Of a stretch of 64,000 nt of DNA, positions 1 to 10,302 are shown piece after piece (the stretch's first letter is position 1; every line of letters starts with the position of its first letter). The notes below the pieces were generated by a model. The model was given only the letters and a program-made list of their open reading frames with translations, had not been told where the DNA came from and ran no database searches. The translations under genes were made by a program, and so were the position numbers. Location: NCBI GenBank assembly GCA_963556145.1, contig OY744472.1, positions 3,906,001 through 3,970,000 on the forward strand, read 5' to 3'. This DNA is from Hygrocybe punicea. Lineage: Eukaryota > Basidiomycota > Agaricomycetes > Agaricales > Hygrophoraceae.

Positions 1-477
1 AGCCTCTACACCGGTAAGGAGGATACAAGTATCATCATGAAATCTTTGTCAGAAATGAAGCTTCCCATCAAGTGGAGTTCCTCCTGCAGTTTCCAGAGTT
101 TCAATATGTGCTCGATTAGGTGGAATCCTTCTTCGGCAATCAACTAGTACAATGCACATCATGTTGCTAATATTCCAAGCTTCCCCCTGACCAAGGTTAG
201 CTGCTTCCACATCTCACTTGCCGTGTGTGTGCCAATGATATGTATCATTTCCCCTTGTCTTGGCGTCTCCGTCACACCATTTCTTCATCGCCTCAGGTTC
301 CACTGATGTTGGACAGGAAGTGTCCACCAGGATAGGGGCTTTCGATTCTGCATTGATATACATCTCCAACCCTAGATCCCGAAGCACAGCTAACATCTGT
401 CTCTTCCATGGCATCCAATTGTTCCCCTTCAATAACTTGATCCATAGGATCCCAATGTGTGTGACTTCATCTGTCAT
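1..477 (-). pseudogene. Copia (Ty1) gag fragment, 5' end of element
   Basis: The reading starts at the ATG at 477 on the minus strand and runs off the left edge. The first 87 residues show the N-terminal Copia gag pattern: LKGNNWMPWKRQM, then KWCDGDAKTR. A one-base frameshift near 214 follows, and the next frame gives EMWKQLTLVRGKLGI and later LIEHILKLWKLQEELHLMG and DKDFMMILVSSLP, the usual gag_pre/UBN2-type motifs in the right order. Stops occur at 159-161 (TGA followed by TGT, consistent with CGA CGT) and near 145. Family assignment rests on known Copia gag motifs; decay is seen directly. The rest of the element lies outside the window. Confidence 0.8.
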
Positions 478-546
478 AGTGGGCTAGTATATGAGGTGGT
501 AGTGTGATGTTTGGAGGTGTGTGATCATGTTTCCGTTACAGCTGTT

Positions 547-561
547 CAGGGCTCATAACCT
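547..561 (-). promoter_or_regulatory. Copia primer-binding site (initiator tRNA-Met anticodon arm)
   Basis: The plus strand reads CAGGGCTCATAACCT, the anticodon arm of fungal initiator tRNA-Met; the minus strand is therefore complementary to it. Copia-type elements are known to prime from a half-tRNA cut in the anticodon loop. It lies 70 bp upstream of the gag start on the same strand, as expected for a 5' leader. Confidence 0.7.
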
Positions 562-562
562 A

Positions 563-690
563 TTGTGATATATGGTGCAGTGGTCGTTGACCGCTAAGAT
601 ATTTATGTGGAATTAATTATAATTGCCTCTCTCTGAGAGGGTTTTTACTACTTGCTAAATCTACTAGAAGTTTCTTGTGTTAAGTAGAAT
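563..690 (-). repeat. Probable 5' LTR of the Copia element (boundaries uncertain)
   Basis: The stretch next to the primer-binding site should be the LTR. On the minus strand it would end in ...CACA near 565. It contains a CCTCTCAGAGAGAGG inverted repeat (624-638) and an AT-rich TATA-like run. The other end is not clear and the second LTR is outside the window, so the assignment is positional only. Confidence 0.35.
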
Positions 691-1147
691 AACTGCTACC
701 AGCATTATTCAGTGGGCAGTGTTTGAGTTCCGGGGTCACGTGATACGGTTTACCAATCCATTCCGCGACTATTCGCCCACTATTCCCAACACAGGGAGGA
801 CCCAACACAGGGAGGAAAGTTGACAGCTTTATATTTATCTCAGTACTACTGTTGTTGATGGTGTTTATTTCACATCCGCCCTCGTACCGTAAAACAGGCA
901 CCAACCCGCTAACGCACGGCGTTAGTTGCAGTTATTCCTGAGGCCAGAGTCATGATTTTGTAGGGGTGAAATTTCAATGATCATGAGCCCAGATCCGCGC
1001 AGTGCAACTTCCAAATCCCTGGAAACCCCTGCAACATAAACCGTTTGTTCCGCAACACAAACCTCTTTCGGAATAAGGCCCATCGGGAACTTCGTAATAA
1101 CTTTGCAATCTCTTTGCGTCAAGTAGTGTTTCCTGTCGAAAACCCAG
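691..1147. other. Non-coding, nothing recognised
   Basis: Short open frames of 66-74 codons are present on the minus strand but show no motif. It is the 3' flank of the NLR-like gene and includes a CACGTG E-box-like hexamer near 735. Confidence 0.5.
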
Positions 1148-4100
1148 TCAAATTAATCTTGTGGAGTTAACAGACGCTTGTACTTGCCTTTCCAAGGAAA
1201 CAAACGGTGGCAAAGTTGCAGATGGGGAGAGGTTCCACAATCGAACTGTTTCGTCGACAGATGCTGATATCAAGGTTGACGAGTCCACAGAGAATGCGAG
1301 AGATGTGATTGTGTCGTTGTGACCTCGTAATGGCATCATGAGCGACGCTCCTGTACTACTGTCCCATATCCGTATTGTTGCGTCCTTGGCTGCCGATACG
1401 ATTGCAGATCCGTTGGGTGAAAAAAGAACCACTGTGATAGGTGATACGTGTCCTCGTAATGGCCCACGGAGGGAAATACCGGTATTAGCCTCCCAAATTC
1501 GTACCATGCGGTCAGCGGATCCTGATACCAGTTTGGACCCATCAGGCGATAGTGCAATGGAGAGAACGGAATCCTCATGGCCGACAAAGGGATGCAAAAC
1601 CGAATCACCCAACGCAGCATCCCACAATCGGATGGTCTTGTCATCAGATCCCGAAATAATGTGGGATCCATCGTTGGAGAATCTGACGCAGCGGACGACG
1701 CCGGTGTGTCCTCGTAGGGTTTCGTGGAGTAATTGAGCCGTGGCAGCACTCCATACTCGTATCGCAGAATCAACCGATCCTGTGACGATTTTGAATCCGT
1801 CAGGGGAGAATGCAACTGCAGTAACCTCACTGTCGTGGTTTCGAATGGGCCCAAATCGCGACAAACCTGTACTGGTGTCCCACACACGAACCGCCTTGTC
1901 AGCGGATCCTGAAACAAGCGTTGAACCGTCAGGTGAAAACGCCACAGTGTTGATCAGGCCGTTGTGACCCTGTAATGGTTCTGGCATGGATATGCTGGCA
2001 TCCCACACTCGTAGAAATCCGTCGAAAGATCCCGAGGCAATTTGAGATCCGTCACAGGAGAAAGCGACAGACCGCACAACGCCGTCATGATGCAATGGTT
2101 CTACGAGGGATGCACCTGTTGTGGATTGCAGCACTCGTATTGTGTTATCACCAGAGCCTGAAATGATTTTGGATCCATTAGGCGAAAACGTAACAGAATA
2201 GACCAGTGAAGAATATCGTGATGGTTCAAGCAGGGGAGCACCCGTATTGGCATCCCAGAGTCGAATTGTTCTGTCATCGGCTGCTGAAACAAGTTTGGAA
2301 CCATCAGGTGAGAATGCAACTGAGTTGATTTCATCATCATGGCCGTTGATCTGCAGTAGCAATGCACCTGAGGCGGCATCCCGCAACCGTATTATCTTGT
2401 TCTGAGATCCCGAGGCGATTCTGGATCCATCCGGCGAAAATCCAACGGAATATATGCGACTATCGTGGTGTACAGGTGGGAAAAGTAGTTCGCCCGAAGC
2501 CACCTTCCACAGTCGGATGGTGCGATCAGAAGACCCTGAGATGAGTGTTGACCCATCCGGAGAGAATGTAACGCAACGAACAGAATCGTCGTGATGGAAG
2601 ATCCGGAGCAATTTACGTGTGGCTGTACTCCAAAGTCGTATCGTTGCATCTACAGACCCAGATGCCAGAATTGATCCATCTGGAGAGAATGCGACAGAGA
2701 AGACGCTACTCTCGTGGTGTTGTATTTTGCAGAGTGACATTCCCGTACCGACATCCCATATGTGAATTGCCCCACTGTGCGATCCAGAAACAACCATAGA
2801 CCCATCAGGAGAGAATGCGGCAGAGTAGACACGATCCTCGTGTGGGCAAATAAGCAGCAAACGATCTGTGCCATTGCCGATGACTTTGGGCAAGTTACTG
2901 GTCGAATAAATTTGGCGGATGACATTGTTTTGAGGCGCAAAAGTTAATGCAGTGGTGTAAATCAATGATGCATCCTCCTCGATGTCATGGCAAAATCGTT
3001 GGGAAAATTGATAGGCACCATATCGGGTCTTTCGATCGTTCTGTTCACATCGAACCTCCTAACAAAACAAACGGGTTGACATGTATTCGTTACAACGACA
3101 GAAAGACGTACATTGGTCCATGCCAGCAGCCGCTGCAGCGCCTTGATAGCCTCCTGTGTGACCTCTAAAACCACCATGACTTCCAGCCATTTTAGAAAAT
3201 GCTTTTGGAAAAACACTCGCAGTTGGACATCAATACGCTCATCTGCTCCCGGAAGGCTGCTGATGTGCTCCAACCAAAACACGCATGCATAAACGATGTC
3301 GTCATGAATCTTCTCTGCCTGCGGTGCCATTTGAGGCTGCATCTGTTCAAGGAATTCCGACGAGAGACTCTGGCAGCGCATTGCCATGTTCATATTGGCT
3401 AGATCTCTGCTGATGTACCATTCCCCAGACCTTCTTTGATCGGTTAGGAAATCGTCAAACGACTTGTGCAGAAGCCGGACGGGTTCATCATCTCCGAAAT
3501 TCGCCACGCTGCCCAACTTCTCGAGAATGATGCTCGACTTTGATCCCCCAGAACCAAAGGCATAATTCATAAGGGTGGCAAGTGGGAGCGGAGTCTTCGC
3601 CACGATGACCGTGCCAAGCAGAGGGAGCATATCAGCCTTGATGTCGTTGCCGCGTGCCCCAACGGCAGAACGTAGAGCAATGTTGTACAGCGAATCGAGA
3701 TCTCCTTCTGCGGACGAGCCAAGAGATTCGCCTGAGGCTAAGACTTCTTCAAGTCGGCGCACAGGATACTCCTTGATGTATTCAAATGCTGTCGCAGCCC
3801 AGATGAAATGTCCATTGGCCCGGTGGGCTAGTATAGCCGCTGCATCTCTTTGCTTCCAGATCTGTTGAAAATCGTTATTCTGGATCTCCTGGGATTTCTG
3901 GTCAAAGTAATGTCGGACGTCGTGCCTGCCAGAGTCATTTCTGACAGCTAGAGGTAGGGTAACGATGTGTTGCTTTCTTTCCGAGTTGAACGACTGCAGG
4001 ATATCCTCTTCGGGTCGACTCATGACGATCAATCTCATCATGGGCAGATTCTCTCCAAAACCCTGCGCGAGCACATCCAGCAAATCCGCCCGCTTTCCCA

Positions 4101-5841
4101 GTACGCCACATTCATCCAACGCATCGATGACAACCACAATCAGCCCCTCACTCCTGAGCTCATCAGCGGACTCCAGAGTTTCCACGACTAGTTTCGTAAA
4201 TTGTGCCGACAAGGGCCATTCGTTGATATCAGGACAATTTCTGACTACGTCCGTGATTGCATGGCCAATTCGATCATCGAATGCGGCAAGCTTTGATGCC
4301 AGAGTGGTGATAACTCGGGATCGATCGTTCACCCCACTACGGTCGAACCGAATGAAAGCACCCAGGCGACCATGGTGACCGGGCATCGCCCGGGCGTGAT
4401 CAACGATTGTACTGGCAAGCGCACTTTTCCCAGATCCGGCGAGACCTTGTACCCACAGGAGCCCTGGTTTGCACTCCCCAATCCAAGACCAAATCTTCTC
4501 GATGATTTCTACCCGTGTCCCGATGAGGCAGGAATCGCGATGGGGAGCTGAAGGAAGGACATTCAACGCAGCCAGTGCAGCTTTCATCTCTAAAAAAAAC
4601 GCATCTCGACCATGAGTAGGAACGAATATGTCATAACGTCGCTACTGACCAGTGAATTTCACTGACGAGTATGTTCCTAATGAAACCACTGCAGTCTTCC
4701 TCGCTATTCGGTCGCGGAATCTTATCTCGAGACTTGAAAACAATTCACGGAATTCGTTGACTTTCCCAATTGCATTCTTCGTAAAAACCCGGTCTTGAGT
4801 ACCAAAGTTTGAGTCGTTGCCAACTTTGAATGCATTAGCATGCAGACGACTCACCCAATAATGGTATTGATGCATATTCGGAAATGAAAACGGCACACTC
4901 CATCGTTTGCCTCAACATCGCATCGAAGACTACTTTGAATTCCTTGTAGTGTTTCAAGATGTCATCCTCGGATGCAGCCGCATACGTCCTCATCATTGTT
5001 TGATAGAGCTTGACGACACTCAAATCCTTGTCATGTTGATCTTTCAAAACCTATGATCCGTCAGATATGAAGAAGACTCCTGGTGCACCACCTACTTGGT
5101 AGGCAATATTCAGGAGGCCCCATGCTGCGCTGGCGAAAGGATGGATCTATAGGACGTTGGGATGCAGACACAATATCACTTTCAGAAGAACTCACCTGAG
5201 CCAACTCATCGAACATGGGCCTGAATTGTTCGATTGATTGTACGATCGGCCCAACGGCGGACACATTGGCCTGTATCTTGGACCCCAGAGTTGGAATCCC
5301 AGATGCGCCTGCAGACTCAGGTAATACTACCTTGATCGCTGAGTGGATATCGCTTTCATAATGGATGGTGAGACAACTAGATTGATCTGGGGTGAAATCG
5401 AGGGTCAGGGAAATTTCTGGGAATTTCAGAATTAACCCGGAGTTGGCACGAAAGGGTATCGAAGGCAAACCATTTTTATCACTGGAAAAATCGCGGAGTG
5501 GAGCTTGACAGCAGCTTAGCAGTTTGTTCGGTCCGAGTTTGTGATAGCGGTATAGCGAAAACAAGATGACGGCTGAAACTTCAAGAGGGCTTCTGAAATC
5601 GGCCGTTGATTAGATTTATTATGATTCACGATTGAACGAAGACGAACAGATGTATTTTCTTGCTCCACGACGGGGATGCGCTGCAATCCTTGAGAACTTC
5701 CGTCTGACGTCTTATATTACCGGCTTCAACTTTGACAAAAACCTTCCGACTGTTATCGTTGGCAGAAACTGGAACATTTCTGGCGTGGATGGCTGTTGAA
5801 CTCAGCGTAACGGCGCACCTAGTGAGAACAGTAACCAACAC
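1148..5841 (-). CDS. C2-NACHT-WD40 NLR-like STAND NTPase, intact, 7 exons
   Basis: Exons on the minus strand join in frame as 5841-5630, 5592-5196, 5146-5096, 5050-4855, 4793-4650, 4589-3112 and 3058-1148. All six introns are 37-61 nt with GT and AG ends. The product is about 1,460 residues: a C2-like domain (residues 1-115), a helical region, a NACHT NTPase with P-loop GLAGSGKS (K388), Walker B LIVVVIDALDEC (D489) and RLIVMSRPEED, then 13 WD40 repeats (about 890-1440) of the type FSPDGS-x-VSGS-x-D-x-TIRLWD. Such proteins are fungal NLR analogues, used in non-self recognition and regulated cell death; the specific trigger is unknown. No internal stop is present, unlike all neighbours. The true start is unresolved: 5841 is a GTG in an open frame, and an upstream exon from ATG 5978, joined through an acceptor near 5862, is likely. 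Confidence 0.9.
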
Positions 5842-5978
5842 CGCGCACGTGTGATGACTCGCCTGTAATGAGCAGAAAGTTACGGCTAGACAATCGACTT
5901 TGCTTAAGCATGAACATCAATTGTTTGGATATTGGAAACGTACTGGGACCTAGCAAGCACATCAGAATTGCTCGCCAT

Positions 5979-6734
5979 GCCGGTAGTTACTAGAGTGGTG
6001 CGATGAGCGTCTCCGGAGGTGAGCGTTAAACACAACTGCAGTAATCTGTCAAGCTGTCAGAATTCCATATAAATCATGAAAGTATCTGCGCCACCAGGAC
6101 CCTGCATACCGATTGCGCAGAGTCCGTGATCGAGCCAGTTCACTCCTTGACAGTTTCTGTGTCCCAGCCATAATAATAAGGCCCTTTTCCAGCTTCCCGA
6201 AAGTGAGCTTCTCAGTTCGATGACATCCCGGGTGAGAACGCTCCTTCTTGACGCTTCAAGGGCTGCAGCTTTGGCCATCGCAGGCGCCTCAGCGCTTTCT
6301 GGAGAGACTCATGTTCGAGCCTGAGGTCGTCGACTCGTCGAGGTTGGTCGCCTCGACTCATGTCCTTCGATTAGTTGGCCGAGTCAGGCGGGCGAATCTT
6401 CTCTTATCTCCGTCCGGTTTCCTCCTCCTGTTTGTCCTCAGCTTCGCTTTCCGCCTCAATGAGGCCCCAGGATTCTCCAAGTGGATCGGCCGAGTCACTC
6501 AAGTCGGAAAAGATTTACTCAGCCACCGGAGAAGCCATGTAAAAAGGCGGCAAAGAGAAAGCAAAGTGAAGAAGTGCAACTGGACAATTATGTCTTGTAT
6601 TTGTGAGGCTCACAAAATTTTGACCCCCGGGCCTTAGCAAATACCTGAGCAGATTGTGTCTTCCAATGACTGCGAACAGTATCCGTATCTATGGTACATT
6701 TTCTTGCTCAATCATACTCTTGACTGCTCAAATA
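5979..6734. other. Non-coding, 5' flank of the NLR-like gene
   Basis: No gene or clear repeat is visible. A 129-codon open frame at 6248-6637 has no recognisable motif and is probably chance. The promoter of the NLR-like gene should lie at the left end, but I see no convincing TATA box. Confidence 0.45.
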
Positions 6735-7599
6735 TATGAGGGTTTTCACTGGACAAAATTCATGTGATCACTGGTGATAACTTGTTATTGCCAGTGATTA
6801 TTGGATTACACAACTTAACACAAGTTATCATTGATTTTCACTGTGCTGCATTGTGCAATACCTATTATATTCCATGATAACCCATTAAGATGGGTGCACA
6901 GCACAGGACAGCACTGCATTGCACAACATATGAGAACCAGTGATAGTAAGTGCACTTCAGAGCACACTAGTGCATTCTGTGATTCACAGTGCTTTCAAAT
7001 GCTTTCCAATGCTTCCTAAAGCATAAAATTTCTCTCTCTCACTCTGCTGCATTGTGATAAATTAGGAAGCACTGTGAATCACAGAATGCACTAATGTGCA
7101 CTGAAGTGCAGTTACTATCACTGGTTCTCATATGTTGTGCAATGCAGTGCTGTCCTGTCCTGTGCACCCATCTTAATGGGTTATCACGGAATAATAGGTA
7201 TTGCACAATGCAGCACAGTGAAAAGCCAACGAGGCCAACGATGTTGGGTATGGCGGGTCGGGTGTCGGGTGACAAGGAATGTAAGAATGAAGATGGTAAA
7301 ACAACGGGGAGAGTGTCGAGAGAGCATTGAGGAATCTGACAAGCTGTATGAGCAATAGATTTTACTGAGAGACTGATTCTCAGAGAGAGGAAATGGGGAA
7401 ACTGGTTTCTTATTTTGACTCAGTGCTTGGGCACCGTTTTTATACTACAGAATTCTCTATCTAGATTCGGACGAGAGTCCTCGGCCGATGAGAGAGAACA
7501 AAGAGGAATAGAATGGTAAGTTGTGTAATCCAATAATCACTGGCAATAACAAGTTATCACCAGTGATCACATGAATTCTGTCCAGTGAAAACCCTCATA
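6735..7599. mobile_element. Palindromic foldback/MITE-like element with 6-bp flanking repeat
   Basis: The ends are inverted copies beginning TATGAGGGTTTTCACTGGAC, flanked by CAAATA at 6729-6734 and 7600-7605. The left arm runs to about 7010 and its inverted copy occupies about 7060-7225 plus 7515-7599, so each arm is about 275 bp. The right arm is interrupted by a foreign 289-bp segment. No coding capacity is seen. The superfamily is not assigned; a 6-bp duplication does not match a common class cleanly. Confidence 0.75.
7226..7514 (-). repeat. Nested dispersed-repeat copy (solo-LTR-like), minus orientation
   Basis: This segment splits the right arm of the palindromic element. Its reverse complement matches, with substitutions, the repeat at about 9170-9330 plus 10303-10410 and the one at about 36060-36330. 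Shared landmarks are a GTAGTATAAAAA TATA-like box, a TCTCAGTAAAA tract, and TCACCCGACAC followed by CATACCCAACATCGT. About 17 bp of the host arm were lost at the insertion point. The promoter-like box suggests an LTR or LTR fragment, but no coding partner is identified. Confidence 0.65.
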
Positions 7600-7872
7600 C
7601 AAATAAGCATTTAGACTTCCATGCCAGGCCTGTTAGGTTTCCGGGGTCCTGATAGCAAACTCATGAGAGTTGATGTCAAAAATTCGACTGAATGTTGCAA
7701 CTGCCACCAGAACAACCAATGTTGACATAAACAAACAGCATGTTCTTGACCATCATCTGAAAGTTGAACTGGACAATTCCTGGATTACAGGATGGGAACT
7801 CCCTCACCTGGAACAACAGGTCTCAATGCTGTATGCGCACTCTTGATCCAGATGGATTGGACCTGGATTGGT
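7600..7872. other. Non-coding, nothing recognised
   Basis: No open frame with motifs and no repeat that I could match elsewhere in the window. Confidence 0.4.
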
Positions 7873-8815
7873 GAATATCATGGGTACAGGTAAACCTGCG
7901 TGTTTTGCCTTGGGTCCGGGTCCAGGTCACACTTTTGTGACCCATGGCTGTACCCATACCCATGATGGGTAACTTGTGACTATAGGTCACACAAGTCATG
8001 CGATGCATTGAACAACAAGGCAGAGACCAGTACAAAGCTGGTCTCTGCTAAAGGTAAGTTCTTTTCTTTCTTTTACATCATTACTTATGAAATCTACAGG
8101 TACAACTACAGCTTGACCTGGGAAATGCAAATGCAAAGGCAAATGGCCAGAAAATGACAATGACTAAAATGACAATGACAAGGACAGCAAGGGCAAGGGC
8201 AAGGGACATGGTGGCAACACCAAGCAAAGCAAGACTGGGGGAGTGGTGCACCCACCCCCCAGTCGCCAGGTGAGTCTGTATATAATTGATTCATTTGCCA
8301 CTCACTGGCAATTCCTTCAGCCCAGGACCACCTTTAACAAGTACAGCCACATGTCCAATGATGCAGCCCCTGCCCGTAGACAGGCATGGCCCACACATTT
8401 GACGACGCTGCCTCCATCTGCCTGCAAATGCACCCAACTGCACCATACCAGACCAGAGCACACTGTGGGCCCAAAGATGCCCCAGTCTGAAGATGCCCCC
8501 AAGCCCATTCCACCTTGTGAATACACGGTGCCATGTCAATTGACGTGCGTCTGGTGTCACAAGGTCACCAGGCCAGGCCAGAGCGCACCCAAAGACACCC
8601 CAGCCTGAAGATTCCCCAAGCCTATTCCACCTTGTAAATACATGATATGTGTCCAGTGTTGCAAGGTCAAATAGGTGATATGGGCCAGAAAACAGTAGAG
8701 ACCCATGGGTTACCCCCTGTGGATATGGGTCCTGGGTAACCCAAGGATTGGAACATATGCACCCACGACAAAACCTGTACCCCGAGGGCAGGTACAGGTT
8801 TACGACAGGTACGGT
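7873..8815 (+). mobile_element. Short non-autonomous element A carrying the hairpin-intron cassette
   Basis: The ends are imperfect inverted repeats rich in GGGTAC and CAGGTAAACCTG; exact termini and target duplication are not resolved. Inside, in order: palindrome GTGAC-TATAG-GTCAC (7976-7990); an 11-bp perfect hairpin GCAGAGACCAG...CTGGTCTCTGC (8020-8048); a splice-donor match AAAG|GTAAGT with an intron of about 46 nt ending CTACAG (8054-8099); an AATGACAATGACAA tract; a second hairpin around GTGGTGCACCCAC (8243-8255) followed by CCAG|GTGAGT (from 8270) and an acceptor near 8320; and palindrome GTCAATTGAC (8535-8544). No protein is recognised. Elements B, C and the one at 58713-60154 share parts of this layout. 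A spliced structured RNA is inference. Confidence 0.55.
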
Positions 8816-9330
8816 GTAGTGGGCTCCCGGCCCTCTGAGACTGGAAACTTGATATCTCACAAACCTGTTTGAACCCGATGTCCCTAATGATTCACACTTG
8901 AACCTGACATAACCTGATGCATACCGACTAGCACGGCTGCTCGTGTACAAGATCGGTCCAACTCCTAAATGCACTGAATCCCAAATATTGCATATGGATC
9001 TTATTGGACTGGAATCCCAACATCAGACTTGCCCAATTCACATGTATCATCTCCGTTATGGAGATACACAAAAGTATTTGACATCTTTTCATGGCTTTTC
9101 ACTTCTCCCTCTCATTTTCCTGTCATCATTGCATCACAACCTTCTCCTCACTCCCCTATTTCTATTCCCCTTTGTTCTCCCTCATCGGCCGAGGACTCTC
9201 ATCCAAAACTAGATAGACATTTTTGTAGTATAAAAATGGTGCCCAAGTGCCATGTCAAAATAAGAAACCAGTTCCCCCATTTCCCCTCACTCAGAATCAG
9301 TCTCTCAGTAAAAACCTTCACTCATACAAC
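8816..9330 (+). repeat. Dispersed repeat R, left part (split by element B)
   Basis: This segment is closely similar to 35795-36240 and continues at 10303 after the 964-bp insertion of element B. It has GGCCCTCTGAGACTGG at its start (compare about 34110), a CTCCGTTATGGAGATACAC stretch, pyrimidine-rich sequence, a GTAGTATAAAAA TATA-like box near 9226 and TCTCAGTAAAAACC just before the insertion. It could be a long LTR or the promoter end of an unknown retroelement. No coding sequence is seen. Confidence 0.6.
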
Positions 9331-10294
9331 TAGGCATATGCAATATGGACCCCTGCAGGTTTTGTACCCCTGACCCGTCGGGTTCGGGTATGGGTAGCCA
9401 AATCCGAACCTGCAAGAAACCTGTGACCTGTGGTCAACCCGTGGGTAGCTGTGACTGAAATGTGACTTCCTGTCACAACCACCCAACACAATAACAGAGC
9501 AGAGCGGTTCGCGATTGCGAACCGTTCTGCTCAAGGTAAGTCTCTTTTTTCATTGAAAATTTATACATTTACTGATTAAAACTGTTTTAGTGCAATGTTG
9601 TGGTGCTAGGCTACAGCCAGTCAACACCAACACCGCCATCCAACACCATCCACACCACCAACCTCGATCGGAAACAGCACTACCAACGGCACTACCAACG
9701 GCACTACCAACGGCAACAGCAATGGCAACAGCAGCACCAACACCAACGGCAGCACCAACACCAACGCCAACACCATCCAACGCGCAAACGCAAACGCCAT
9801 CCAAACACCACCACCACCCAACACCATCCACCAACGCGAATGGCAGCGGCAATGGCAACACCAGCCGCAACAGCCACGCAACAAGAGTGGACAGGGACAT
9901 CAGCCGCAACACTCCATCTCCCTGCATTCAGGTGCCGGCTGCCAGCACCCATGCCCAATGACGTGGATGAGTGACAAACGGCGGCACACTGGAGGATGAT
10001 GGGGATGGTGGGGTGGAGCCGTGACAGCAGAACGAGGAGGGTCGGTGAATGCGAAGGACGGGCAGGGCAGGGCAAAGTACCCCGCCCTCTGTTTATTTTA
10101 TTTTAATAAAATGTATTTATTATTGTAATACACAGGTCGTCGGGTTACCCGCGACCCGTCTCATACCCGTCCAACCCGCCAGCTATCCAAACGGACCCGC
10201 CACCTGACCAATACCCGCGACCAGGGTATGGGTATTTGTCTGATCGAGTATGGGTCTGTGGGAAATACCCGGGGGTTACCCGTGCGGATGCCTA
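9331..10294 (+). mobile_element. hAT-like non-autonomous element B with 8-bp target duplication
   Basis: Flanks are CATACAAC (9323-9330) and CGTACAAC (10295-10302), an 8-bp duplication differing by one CpG transition. The ends are TAGGCAT and ATGCCTA. The uninterrupted repeat copy near 36225 reads straight across, confirming insertion. The subterminal parts are dense in GGGTATGGGTA-like units. The cassette at 9462-9590 has palindrome GTGAC-TTCCT-GTCAC, a 16-bp stem hairpin (9497-9532, loop GATT), then CAAG|GTAAGT and a 55-nt intron ending TTTTAG at 9590 with a CTGAT branch-like site. Downstream lies a CAACGGC-type low-complexity tract. The 8-bp duplication and TAG ends fit hAT; no transposase is inside. 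Confidence 0.75.
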
Positions 10295-10302
10295 CGTACA
10301 AC

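Noticed and set aside
1338..1967. Plus-strand open frames opposite the WD40 repeats
   Set aside because: Mirror frames of a repetitive coding region; the minus-strand WD40 protein explains them.
6248..6637. 129-codon frame between the NLR gene and the palindromic element
   Set aside because: No motif, no intron context and no coding bias that I can see.
8291..8974. 227-codon minus-strand frame crossing element A
   Set aside because: It crosses the right boundary of element A into repeat R and shows no domain.
9331..9420. GGGTATGGGTA repeats as telomere sequence
   Set aside because: Units are irregular, inverted at the two ends of each element and part of subterminal repeats; not a telomeric array.
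9590..9974. Overlapping 120-codon frames rich in T/N/G or Q/H in element B
   Set aside because: CAACGGC low-complexity tract gives open frames in three phases; no conserved motif.
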